DNA from: Lacrimispora xylanisolvens
GTDB lineage: Bacteria > Bacillota > Clostridia > Lachnospirales > Lachnospiraceae
Direction of reading: 5' to 3'
Length of the DNA: 64,000 nt
Assembly: GCF_002934545.1 (NCBI RefSeq)
Contig: NZ_PTJA01000008.1
Span: forward strand, 62,001-126,000
Position numbers and translations under genes: made by a program
Part shown: positions 25,578 to 32,855 of the stretch, one piece after another
Position numbering within the stretch: position 1 is the first letter of the stretch
Layout: every line of letters begins with the position of its first letter
Notes under the pieces: generated by a model
What the model was told of the DNA's origin: nothing
Databases searched by the model: none
What the model saw: only the letters and a program-made list of their open reading frames with translations

Positions 25578-27554
25578 TTATAATGACTCAAACTCCGTTT
25601 CTATATCATTCGTTTGCTTAATTTCTAATTCAATTTTACTTTTTAATAATTTGCATTTGTTATAATCCAAATAAGTAACTCCAGTCATATGTTTCACAAC
25701 CGCACGAGTTATATAATCAAAATGTCTTTTATCCTTATTTGCCTTCAAAAGAGCATCATCTGAAACAACATATACCCCTTCATCTATTTCTAAGTCTTCA
25801 TCACCTGACAAACTTATATCGGGATTTTTAAATATATCAATGTTTTTATATGATAGTAACTCATTTACAAAATATTCGTTTTTTCTTCCATATACTACCA
25901 TATCGTTGGAATGAGAAAACAATATTGTATTTATGAAAGAAGAATTATTTTTTGTTCTAAAAATTTTTTCAAAAGATTTTTTTGATTTAAAATCATTTTC
26001 AGCTTCCTCCTCAGTCAAATAGTGTAAAATCTGTAGATTATGTGTATATTCTATACTTTTCCTAATATCTAACATAGAACTTTCGTACATAGAAAATACT
26101 TCCGAATTATACTTTTTTTCATATTCATTTATAAAATTATTTATATGCGGATAGATTATTAATTGTCTTGCAATATTAGGTTTCATATCATAGCAAAAAT
26201 CTAAAACATTTTTATAGCGTTCAACATTGTTTGAGTTAAGCATGTTTCTAAACAGCTCTTCTGTTTTATTTGATTCATAACAAATATATCCGGCAGCAAA
26301 ATACTCCATGAACGATTTGTGAACCCACTTATAGTCATTTCCATCTTTTTGAAATAGGGGTACTGCATGAGTCAAATCATCTATTACATCTATAGTGTAT
26401 GCGGATATCCAAGACATGCTTTTTATACATTTTTCAACTATATTAACCAAATTTTGTCTATTATATTCCACTCTATTATCTTTTAAAGAAATAAAAGCAA
26501 TCCTTCGTAATAATTTTTCAAATTCCAAAATATCTAAATTTGAATTTTTGGGATGTACATACGCACTTCCCTTTGTTTTATCATGATCATTAAATAATGC
26601 TTCGTATACCTGACTATAAAACCCTAATTTTTTATATGCTATTTCCTCTTTATATTCAAAAGTTCTATACAATAAAGAAGTTAACATTGGATTTATAAGA
26701 AATTCTTTTAAAATCTCTAATTGCTTATCATTCGTTATTCTTTCAATTAGTTTCTTTGACTTTTCACCATCGTTATCATATTTCCTAATAAGAGAAAAGG
26801 CCTCCTCCATATCTAGAGGAGAAATAGAAAATCGTTGAAAATCTCCAAGACAACTCAAATCGTTTTCATAACGAGAGGTTATAATATATTTATTATTTCC
26901 GGCTTTTCTTATAAATTTTTGCATATTATCTAGAATGCCACCCCTATTTTCATTTGTAACTTCATCGTATCCGTCAAAAAATATAATGAAATCACCTCTT
27001 TTCAACATATTAATTAAATCTATCTTATCAATTTTTTTATCTAATAATTCAAATTGATCCACAATGTAATCCAACAATTCTTTGGTTTTATCTACTTTCC
27101 TCAGTTCTATTATTATCGGTATGTAATCATTATGATTAATTACTTGAATGGATAAATATTTAACTAATGTTGATTTTCCCATTCCTGCAGTATCTACGAT
27201 TAAAATTTTGTCGTAATTGGAAATGCAATCTAAATAACTATCATTTATTATATATTTATCTATTTCATTCATCCTTATACCATCATGAGTATTTAAGGAT
27301 AATGGAATATATAAGTCATAAATTGTTTTTCGAACACCTCTGAAAACTATTGTATTCATTATCATTGCTTTTTCATAACAATTTTCTAAATATTCAGATA
27401 AACATTCTTCTAAATATATTGTATTATCCTTATAATCTGCATGTTTCTGTAAAATTGGTTTTATATGTGTTTCAATAGCTGTACCAACAATTTTCTTCAC
27501 AGCCTCAGTGCCACCAATTTGGGCAATCAATATGCCTACTTCTTTTAAATCCAT
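25578..27554 (-). CDS. NACHT-domain NTPase (bNACHT-type), probable phage-defence gene
   Basis: 658 residues starting at an ATG behind GGGGGAG. Walker A DTAGMGKSTLVKYL (about 121-134), Walker B DFIIFFDGYDEV (188-199), ITSRYE (225-230) and KWVHKSFMEYFAAGYI (409-424) are NACHT hallmarks. The C-terminal 230 residues carry no recognised domain; no separate nuclease or membrane effector was seen. It is AT-rich compared with neighbours, has its own promoter and terminator, and sits between the late regulator and terminase, so it is an acquired cargo gene. Bacterial NACHT proteins are known anti-phage factors; the function here is inferred. Confidence 0.85.
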   Translation of the reverse strand: MDLKEVGILIAQIGGTEAVKKIVGTAIETHIKPILQKHADYKDNTIYLEECLSEYLENCYEKAMIMNTIVFRGVRKTIYDLYIPLSLNTHDGIRMNEIDKYIINDSYLDCISNYDKILIVDTAGMGKSTLVKYLSIQVINHNDYIPIIIELRKVDKTKELLDYIVDQFELLDKKIDKIDLINMLKRGDFIIFFDGYDEVTNENRGGILDNMQKFIRKAGNNKYIITSRYENDLSCLGDFQRFSISPLDMEEAFSLIRKYDNDGEKSKKLIERITNDKQLEILKEFLINPMLTSLLYRTFEYKEEIAYKKLGFYSQVYEALFNDHDKTKGSAYVHPKNSNLDILEFEKLLRRIAFISLKDNRVEYNRQNLVNIVEKCIKSMSWISAYTIDVIDDLTHAVPLFQKDGNDYKWVHKSFMEYFAAGYICYESNKTEELFRNMLNSNNVERYKNVLDFCYDMKPNIARQLIIYPHINNFINEYEKKYNSEVFSMYESSMLDIRKSIEYTHNLQILHYLTEEEAENDFKSKKSFEKIFRTKNNSSFINTILFSHSNDMVVYGRKNEYFVNELLSYKNIDIFKNPDISLSGDEDLEIDEGVYVVSDDALLKANKDKRHFDYITRAVVKHMTGVTYLDYNKCKLLKSKIELEIKQTNDIETEFESL

Positions 27555-27585
27555 AGTTCAACTCCCCCATTCGACATTTTTCTTT

Positions 27586-27594
27586 ATTATATCA
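27586..27594 (-). promoter_or_regulatory. Extended -10 promoter for the NACHT gene
   Basis: Minus strand TGATATAAT (27594-27586), about 30 bases before the ATG, with no clear -35. Constitutive lysogen expression is possible. Confidence 0.5.
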
Positions 27595-27691
27595 CATGTC
27601 TTAAGGGTAAATATTCCAAAAATTAAAAGTTTATTTTGTATATTCAGTATAGAACAAGAGTTTGATTGCATTAATCAATTTTTGTTAATAG

Positions 27692-27831
27692 AAAGGCCCC
27701 TGACTATAAGTCAGAAGCCTTAACACCCGAAAAATGTCTTGGGAGAGTATAAACCGGGTTAATCAATCACCGGGCTGTTACGCCCGGCAACCGTAGGGGG
27801 ATTACCTAAATGAAGGTATGCAAGGCTTTTT
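27692..27831. ncRNA. Structured non-coding element between late regulator and NACHT gene
   Basis: Holds a hairpin CCGGGC/GCCCGG (27770-27787), a long-range stem GCCTT (27717) / AAGGC (27822), and hairpin AAGGC...TGACT/AGTCA...GCCTT (27692-27722). On the plus strand the long-range stem ends in a T-run like a terminator. On the minus strand AAGGC can pair upstream or downstream: an attenuator-like choice before the NACHT/late genes. No coding potential was seen. The strand is uncertain. Confidence 0.5.
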
Positions 27832-27856
27832 CTTCTGGCTCCTGCATGGTATCATG

Positions 27857-28333
27857 CTAACATATTTTTTCGGGACATTGAGGGACATTTCCAAAAAATC
27901 TCATATTTCTTTTTTTACAGCTATCTTCTGTATACCTTACCCTTCGTTTCGGAAACATCTTATTCATAGCCTGCGCCACCTTCCACCAGGGAAGTCCATC
28001 TATGTAATACAGCCGGAACATCGTCCTTACCTCACTCTTGGGGATAGATTCAATATATTCCTCTGCCTGTGTCATAAGCTCCAGTAACTCCGTCTCTTTG
28101 ATATCCAGTACTTTCTGTAGTCTTTCAATAGCTGCCTTTTTCCGGTAATGCTCCGGTGTCGGATATCCTGTAATTTTAATGCTGCCATAAGTTCCGTCAG
28201 ATCTGGTTCCTTTCACGGAATCGGAAACGATACCCAGATTTCTGATCTGCTTTTCCAACTGCTCCTTACGCCTGCGAATATCCTTGATCTCCTCTCTCAT
28301 CTCACAATACTGGACCAGTATTTCTTTGTCCAA
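27857..28333 (-). CDS. Phage late transcription regulator (RinA/ArpU-like, sigma-like HTH)
   Basis: TTG start at 28333 behind GGGGAGGTG. 158 residues: a coiled N-terminus (DIRRRKEQLEKQIRNL) and C-terminal HTH-like part, RTMFRLYYIDGLPWWKVAQAM and YTEDSCKKRN. It resembles the DUF1492/ArpU-type regulators found just before phage terminase genes. It probably activates late transcription. Confidence 0.7.
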   Translation of the reverse strand: MDKEILVQYCEMREEIKDIRRRKEQLEKQIRNLGIVSDSVKGTRSDGTYGSIKITGYPTPEHYRKKAAIERLQKVLDIKETELLELMTQAEEYIESIPKSEVRTMFRLYYIDGLPWWKVAQAMNKMFPKRRVRYTEDSCKKRNMRFFGNVPQCPEKIC

Positions 28334-28337
28334 ACTG

Positions 28338-28493
28338 TCACCTCCCCGCTGTCTTTTTCTCATAATACGTCCCTACCGCAAACAATCTCCCATGATCCTT
28401 ACAGCCGCAGCTTGTCCGTTTCGAATCAGACGGATAAGTCTTCCCGCAGATCAGGCACCTTTTCCGGATAACACTAAACTTTGTCCTTTCCAT
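28338..28493 (-). CDS. Small zinc-ribbon protein (51 aa)
   Basis: ATG at 28493, overlapping the previous gene, ending at 28338 just before the regulator start. Motif RCLICGKTYPSDSKRTSCGC (CxxC..CxC), likely zinc binding. Function unknown. Confidence 0.6.
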   Translation of the reverse strand: MERTKFSVIRKRCLICGKTYPSDSKRTSCGCKDHGRLFAVGTYYEKKTAGR

Positions 28494-28662
28494 CTTCCTC
28501 CACCTCCACCGATACAATTCTCACCCGCTCCTGGGGAACGTCTATGTATTCACCACTGTTAAGCAGGATCCCGATCAGACCGTCGTTGCTTCCGATCATG
28601 GTCCCAAACTTCCTACCAGGATAAACCTGGGCAGTGACTTTCTGTTTATCTATAAGCTTCAT
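28474..28662 (-). CDS. Small phage protein (62 aa)
   Basis: ATG at 28662 behind AAGAAGGTG. MKLIDKQKVTAQVYPGRKFG, then a beta-strand rich centre GLIGILLNSGEYIDVPQERV. It reads like a small beta-barrel. Overlaps its neighbours at both ends; early operon. Confidence 0.6.
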   Translation of the reverse strand: MKLIDKQKVTAQVYPGRKFGTMIGSNDGLIGILLNSGEYIDVPQERVRIVSVEVEEDGKDKV

Positions 28663-28852
28663 ACTGCACCTTCTTCCTCACAGGAGGCTTCCTGCGCTTA
28701 GGGTCCGGACACAGGCTTGTATATGTATAAGCTGGCATCTGCGCACTAAAACTCAAAACCGGCGGTGCCTTTATAGCTGCATCCGCCTCGGCCTGTATGC
28801 GGCTGTTTACACTGGCTCTGTCTGCTCTGCAGTCTTTTGATGATTTTCTCAA
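28646..28852 (-). CDS. Small basic phage protein (68 aa)
   Basis: TTG start at 28852 behind GAGGAGGG. Rich in Lys, Arg and Pro (LCPDPKRRKPPVRKK), no fold recognised. It overlaps the next start by 17 bases. First gene of its transcript segment after the plus-strand promoter region. Confidence 0.5.
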   Translation of the reverse strand: MRKSSKDCRADRASVNSRIQAEADAAIKAPPVLSFSAQMPAYTYTSLCPDPKRRKPPVRKKVQYEAYR

Positions 28853-28931
28853 TGTATCCCTCCTCACAAATCTTCAGCTTACCTTAGTATCGTTTTTAAC
28901 AAAATATATAAAAATCATAAGTCAAATGGAA

Positions 28932-28960
28932 TTGACAATCCTTTTAAATTCAATTATAAT
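28932..28960 (+). promoter_or_regulatory. Perfect consensus promoter, plus strand
   Basis: TTGACA, 17 bases, TATAAT, followed by direct repeats of TTTATTAAA that could be an operator. It faces against the lytic operon. Confidence 0.8.
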
Positions 28961-29005
28961 GAATTTATTAAATTTATTAAATTTATAAGAAAGGATATCT
29001 TTTCC

Positions 29006-29365
29006 ATGAAAAAGAAATTAAGACCAGCTCTGTCCCCAATCCCCATTTCACTTCCAGAAGAACTTGGAAATACAACCCTTAATGACCTTCTTAATGCTGA
29101 GGACGCAGAATTTATAAAAAAGGGGAACAAACTTTCTATTCGCCGCGTCACTGATTTTGGAACCGCAACCTTAGAAATAGAATCTTATGATTCTGGCCGA
29201 AAGACAATAACACAATCCACTACCCCACAACCTTACAGAAAATACGATTACATCGATGATATTATTGAAATGAAGAAAGACGGGATGAAGCAAAAAGATA
29301 TAGCTTTTCGACTGGGAATATCCGAATCATATGTTACAATGTTACTTAAAGAGGCCGGTTATTAG
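29006..29365 (+). CDS. HTH-containing phage protein transcribed against the lytic genes (119 aa)
   Basis: ATG at 29006 behind AAGAAAGGA. The C-terminus (MKQKDIAFRLGISESYVTML) is a clear HTH; the N-terminal 60 residues have no clear family. It has a perfect promoter and a strong terminator, so it is probably made in the lysogen. It may regulate the DNA methylase gene downstream or the early operon. Confidence 0.75.
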   Translation: MKKKLRPALSPIPISLPEELGNTTLNDLLNAEDAEFIKKGNKLSIRRVTDFGTATLEIESYDSGRKTITQSTTPQPYRKYDYIDDIIEMKKDGMKQKDIAFRLGISESYVTMLLKEAGY

Positions 29366-29389
29366 GAGGGTAAATACCCTCCTTTTTTT
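29364..29389. terminator. Strong bidirectional-looking terminator
   Basis: AGGAGGG-TAAATA-CCCTCCT followed by seven T on the plus strand. Separates the convergent HTH gene and the adenine methylase gene. Confidence 0.9.
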
Positions 29390-30173
29390 AACCTCTTGCC
29401 GGCTCAAAATTCATCCACAATGTCTCCACCCTCGGAAGACTATTCTGCGCCCTGGTCGGAATCTGTATTTTCCTCCAGTCTTTCAAATACTTTCCATACA
29501 GTTCACAATCATATCCGGATAGCATGATCTTAGCTTTGCTATGGATCACTGTCTTCAGTAGCTCCTCATGATCCTCGTCAGACATTTCATACCGGTATTG
29601 CTTCCGGCTCAGTGTGGACCATACATAAGTCGGATCCAGGTAGATCAAGACGTTATTGTAATCAAAGGCTCTGATCAGCTCCAGTGCTGGCTTATTCTCA
29701 ATCTGTACGTCTTTCAGCCTGATTGCCATTTCTGCCAGTGATTCTGGAAGACGATTCCAGTTCCGGACTGCATAGGCAGCTTCCCTGCCGTGAACATCTT
29801 TCTTCCAGCCACATTTCTCAGTCAGGCGGAAGCCATGACTCTGCATGGATCTGACTGCAAAATACCCAGCCTGCTCCACCGGTGACTGCGGCTCCTTTGT
29901 AAATGATTCATCGTACACCTGTCTGGAATACGGTGTATATGTTAGCCACTCCTGCAGCTCCTGGCAGCTTTCCGGATCCTGAATCACCCGGAAGAAATTC
30001 ACCACATCACCATCAAGGTCGTTCACCGTTTCGATCTTGGAAGGAGGCTTTTGAAAGAACATGCCACCCCCGCCAAAGTACGGATCCAAATAGCTGTGGT
30101 GCTCTGGCATATTTTCAATTATCCAGGAGGCGATCCGTTTCTTGCTGCCGGGATAATGTAATAATGATTTCAT
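29388..30173 (-). CDS. DNA adenine methyltransferase (D12 class, Dam-like)
   Basis: 261 residues, ATG behind GAAGGTG. N-terminal motif LHYPGSKKRIASWI, SAM-binding region with DPYFGGGGMFF, and the catalytic motif IYLDPTYVW (DPPY form changed to DPTY). Methylates adenine N6; target unknown. Phage orphan methylases often protect against host restriction or affect replication. No restriction enzyme partner is near. Confidence 0.88.
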   Translation of the reverse strand: MKSLLHYPGSKKRIASWIIENMPEHHSYLDPYFGGGGMFFQKPPSKIETVNDLDGDVVNFFRVIQDPESCQELQEWLTYTPYSRQVYDESFTKEPQSPVEQAGYFAVRSMQSHGFRLTEKCGWKKDVHGREAAYAVRNWNRLPESLAEMAIRLKDVQIENKPALELIRAFDYNNVLIYLDPTYVWSTLSRKQYRYEMSDEDHEELLKTVIHSKAKIMLSGYDCELYGKYLKDWRKIQIPTRAQNSLPRVETLWMNFEPARG

Positions 30174-30201
30174 TAATTCACCTTCTTTTTTTAAATTCCT
30201 A

Positions 30202-30230
30202 TTGACTTATTTTCATGTTCGTGGTAGCAT
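30202..30230 (+). promoter_or_regulatory. Promoter of the DUF1413 gene
   Basis: TTGACT, 17 bases, TAGCAT, then the direct-repeat-like TAGCTAGTAGCTA, a possible operator. Confidence 0.55.
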
Positions 30231-30273
30231 GTAGCTAGTAGCTATTAACATATAGTTTAAAGGAGAGAATACA

Positions 30274-30522
30274 ATGATTACATCTAACACTGATCTACAA
30301 GAGCTTTTTGATTTATCAATTACCGCTGTTTCAGATGTTGCCCCTGGAGAACAATTTATCGTCAGAGACCTTTTTAGAGGTTTCGAGTGGAATCGCATTC
30401 CCAAGGGTTACAGAACTAAACTGGGAGGCATGTTTTTTGCTTATGCTACCGGATCAGGTTCCGACACATTAGAATCTCTTGACAAAACTGCTCAAAATCA
30501 GCAAAGATACAAAAAGAAATAA
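30274..30522 (+). CDS. DUF1413 domain protein (82 aa)
   Basis: ATG behind AAGGAG. The DUF1413 signature is clear: PGEQFIVRDLFRGFEWNRI, then KGYRTKLGGMFFAY. Small, possibly DNA-interacting. It lies alone on the plus strand between two minus-strand methyltransferase genes, with its own promoter and terminator. The function of the family is not known. Confidence 0.82.
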   Translation: MITSNTDLQELFDLSITAVSDVAPGEQFIVRDLFRGFEWNRIPKGYRTKLGGMFFAYATGSGSDTLESLDKTAQNQQRYKKK

Positions 30523-30528
30523 TACTTC

Positions 30529-30567
30529 AGCCGGTAGGATTCCCTCTTACCGGCTCCTCCCTTTTTT
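30529..30567 (+). terminator. Terminator of the DUF1413 gene
   Basis: AGCCGGTA / TACCGGCT hairpin followed by TCCTCCCTTTTTT. Confidence 0.8.
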
Positions 30568-31955
30568 CAGGCAAATCTAAGCTGCGCCTGACTATCATCA
30601 ATCCTCATATTTGGCGTTCGTTCTCCTACCTTCAGATATGGACATGCTGTATAACAAAGTTTCTCTGCCATCAAAGGAACAACGCTGTTTCCGATCTTCT
30701 CAACCTGCATGGTTTTGGGATAATACCTCCCGTTTGGCATCTTGAACTCAATAACATAATCTTTCGGAAATCCCTGTCCCAGTTTCAATTCTTCAGGCTT
30801 CAACATTCGGAACCAAATATCTATAATCTGATATGTAACGCCGTCTATTACCACAAGGACAAGTCCGAACCGATCCTTTGTGACAATCGTGTGGATTGGT
30901 TCGTTTAAACTCTGGCCGATGTCTCCGCTGTAATACTTAATCAAAAAAGCTGACACCAGAGCAAAATGTCCAGGAGAAGTCGTGATTGTATGTATTGGAT
31001 CATTAACGCTCTGACCGGTTCCTGTTTTATAAAACTTTGAAAGAAAGCAGGTTACAAGCGCATAACGGTTCGATGTATCAATCGTCTGTATAGGCTCCTT
31101 TAAGCTCTGTCCACGGACTTCACCTTTTACTGTTTCGGAATGATATTGTATCAGGAATGGAGCTGCCAGTTTGTCTGGAAGAATAAACCTGTTTGGATCA
31201 TCGATTACAAACTTTTTAATACCTGCAGCTATACGGCTTAGTGTTTTATCTTTTAGTGGGCGCTTCCTAGTGAATATTGAATTGCCTAAATCAGTAAAAT
31301 CAATATCCTGACTGATCGACTCCCAGGGCTTCATTCCATTTGTGCCATACTTTGAATGAGTTTGTTCTGGCCAGACAATAGGTCTTCCATCAGATCGAAA
31401 CTGCCCGTACCAGCGTTCTCTGGTTGTATGAGCTCCATAATCCGCAGCAACCAATACCCGACATTCAAACTCATAACCAAACGCTTTCATGAGTCTAATA
31501 AATTTATTGTAATACTCTCCTTCTTTGGCTTTGATCGGCTTATTGTTTTTATCAAGGGGCCCCCATTTCTGAATCTCCTTAACATTCTCCATCATGATAA
31601 CCTCAGGGACCTTTCCTGTAGCTTTCAGGATCAGCTTACACTGTTTCCATACTCCCATTGGAAGAATCCGTAAGCCTCTTTCAATCGGCTTAGATCCTTT
31701 CGCATTTGAATGGGAAGTACAGTCAGGACTTGCCCATACAAAGCTGACTTTCTGTCCCCAGGTAAGGAACTTGTCAATTTTGACTCTCATGATATCTTCC
31801 GTGAAATGGTGCGTATACGGGTGATTGTATTTGTGCATTGCTATTGCAGCGGCATTATGATTAATTGCATAATCAAAGCATCTGCCCCATGCCATTTCGC
31901 CACCAGTACTCACGCCACCGCCACCGCAGAAATAATCTATAATTACGTCTCTCAT
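30567..31955 (-). CDS. DNA cytosine-5 methyltransferase (C5-MTase)
   Basis: 462 residues. N-terminal SAM motif DYFCGGGGVSTGG, catalytic motif WASPDCTSHS (Cys79; PDC form of the usual PPC), MMENVKEI (ENV) and TTRERWYG. Residues about 266-366 hold three tandem copies of FLIKYY..GQSLNEPIHTI, a pattern seen in phage cytosine methylases. The C-terminus has the usual GFPKDYV...IGNSVVP. The ATG has no good ribosome site. It could be an orphan methylase. Confidence 0.88.
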   Translation of the reverse strand: MRDVIIDYFCGGGGVSTGGEMAWGRCFDYAINHNAAAIAMHKYNHPYTHHFTEDIMRVKIDKFLTWGQKVSFVWASPDCTSHSNAKGSKPIERGLRILPMGVWKQCKLILKATGKVPEVIMMENVKEIQKWGPLDKNNKPIKAKEGEYYNKFIRLMKAFGYEFECRVLVAADYGAHTTRERWYGQFRSDGRPIVWPEQTHSKYGTNGMKPWESISQDIDFTDLGNSIFTRKRPLKDKTLSRIAAGIKKFVIDDPNRFILPDKLAAPFLIQYHSETVKGEVRGQSLKEPIQTIDTSNRYALVTCFLSKFYKTGTGQSVNDPIHTITTSPGHFALVSAFLIKYYSGDIGQSLNEPIHTIVTKDRFGLVLVVIDGVTYQIIDIWFRMLKPEELKLGQGFPKDYVIEFKMPNGRYYPKTMQVEKIGNSVVPLMAEKLCYTACPYLKVGERTPNMRIDDSQAQLRFA

Positions 31956-31958
31956 TTT

Positions 31959-32009
31959 GAAAGGAGCCAGGATATCCTGTCACGGTGGCCACCGCTCCAG
32001 CCTCCTTTC
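31959..32009. other. Palindrome cluster just upstream of the cytosine methylase start
   Basis: CAGGATATCCTG (31968-31979), GGTGGCCACC (31984-31993) and outer arms GAAAGGAG (31959-31966) / CTCCTTTC (32002-32009). It can form a hairpin that ends next to the start codon. Confidence 0.55.
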
Positions 32010-32018
32010 AGTTTTTAA

Positions 32019-32177
32019 TTAACTTGTTGCCTTTCCTGCCACACACTCAAAATGTATGTGCCTCTCCCTCTGTCTCCTGGGTTTTATGCGCACATGATCC
32101 TCATGAATCTCCTTACCGCAGATATAGCAGATATGTATTTCCTGTTCAGGAACACTGGCTTTTGATTTAGCTGGCAT
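32019..32177 (-). CDS. Small zinc-finger-like phage protein (52 aa)
   Basis: ATG at 32177 behind AAGGGGTG. MPAKSKASVPEQEIHICYIC, with CYICGKEIHEDH and later HIHFEC: a CxxC...H..C set likely to bind zinc. Precedes the cytosine methylase; function unknown. Confidence 0.7.
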   Translation of the reverse strand: MPAKSKASVPEQEIHICYICGKEIHEDHVRIKPRRQRERHIHFECVAGKATS

Positions 32178-32535
32178 TCTTTTCACACCCCTTCACAATT
32201 CTTTGAACAATTTCCCGCAGCTGACCGGCATATTCAAGGACCAGATCTGCATCCTGCTGAATAAAAGCTGCCTGACTTGCCTTTTTCATGATCCCCGATT
32301 CTCTGATTGCCGTATTGATCTCCAGATACTTTTGATTTGCTTGAGCATGTTCAATCTGTAAACCATTAAGCGCTACATCCTGAAGGATCTCCCTGGTCAT
32401 GGACTGTATCTTTTGCGTGAGCTGATCATATCCCTTCCGGTATTCCGTCTTTAGTTGCTCCAAAGGTATGTTTTCCTTGTTACGCTTTAGCGTTCCAAGT
32501 AAGGACCGATACTCATTCATTGTTGTTTCTGTCAT
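32167..32535 (-). CDS. Phage protein of unknown function, all-helical (122 aa)
   Basis: ATG at 32535 behind GGAGGAATT (an in-frame ATG at 32520 is possible). Sequence is mostly amphipathic helix (SLLGTLKRNKENIPLEQLKT; LVLEYAGQLREIVQRIVKG). No family recognised. It lies just left of the candidate replication origin. Confidence 0.7.
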   Translation of the reverse strand: MTETTMNEYRSLLGTLKRNKENIPLEQLKTEYRKGYDQLTQKIQSMTREILQDVALNGLQIEHAQANQKYLEINTAIRESGIMKKASQAAFIQQDADLVLEYAGQLREIVQRIVKGCEKNAS

Positions 32536-32549
32536 AATTCCTCCGATTT

Positions 32550-32850
32550 ATTACAACAATTACAATTCATCATAGTGTTTTGTAATCTTTTTACACCTCT
32601 CAAACCCTTGGTTTTACTACGTTTTTTAAGAAAGATTACAAAATTACAAGATTACAAATTATTTTTCCTCGTACGTGCGTTGTATGTGAATTACTTAAAT
32701 TTCAAAAAATATATGTGCTTACGTGTAAGGTATAAAAAGTTTGTAATTTTTGTAATTTTGTAATTTATACCCTCTAGCCCGCATAAAACCTACATTCTCA
32801 GATTACAAAACACACTTATTAATTTGTAATCTCTTACTGAAAAGTGTAAT
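32550..32850. other. AT-rich iteron cluster, candidate phage replication origin
   Basis: Eleven exact TTGTAAT/ATTACAA 7-mers in 281 bases: 32550, 32559, 32580, 32635, 32643, 32651, 32741, 32750, 32758, 32802, 32824. Two groups of three spaced 8-9 bases face each other in inverse orientation. No gene lies in 32536-32855. It is directly downstream of the replication helicase gene. Confidence 0.7.
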
Positions 32851-32855
32851 TCTTT

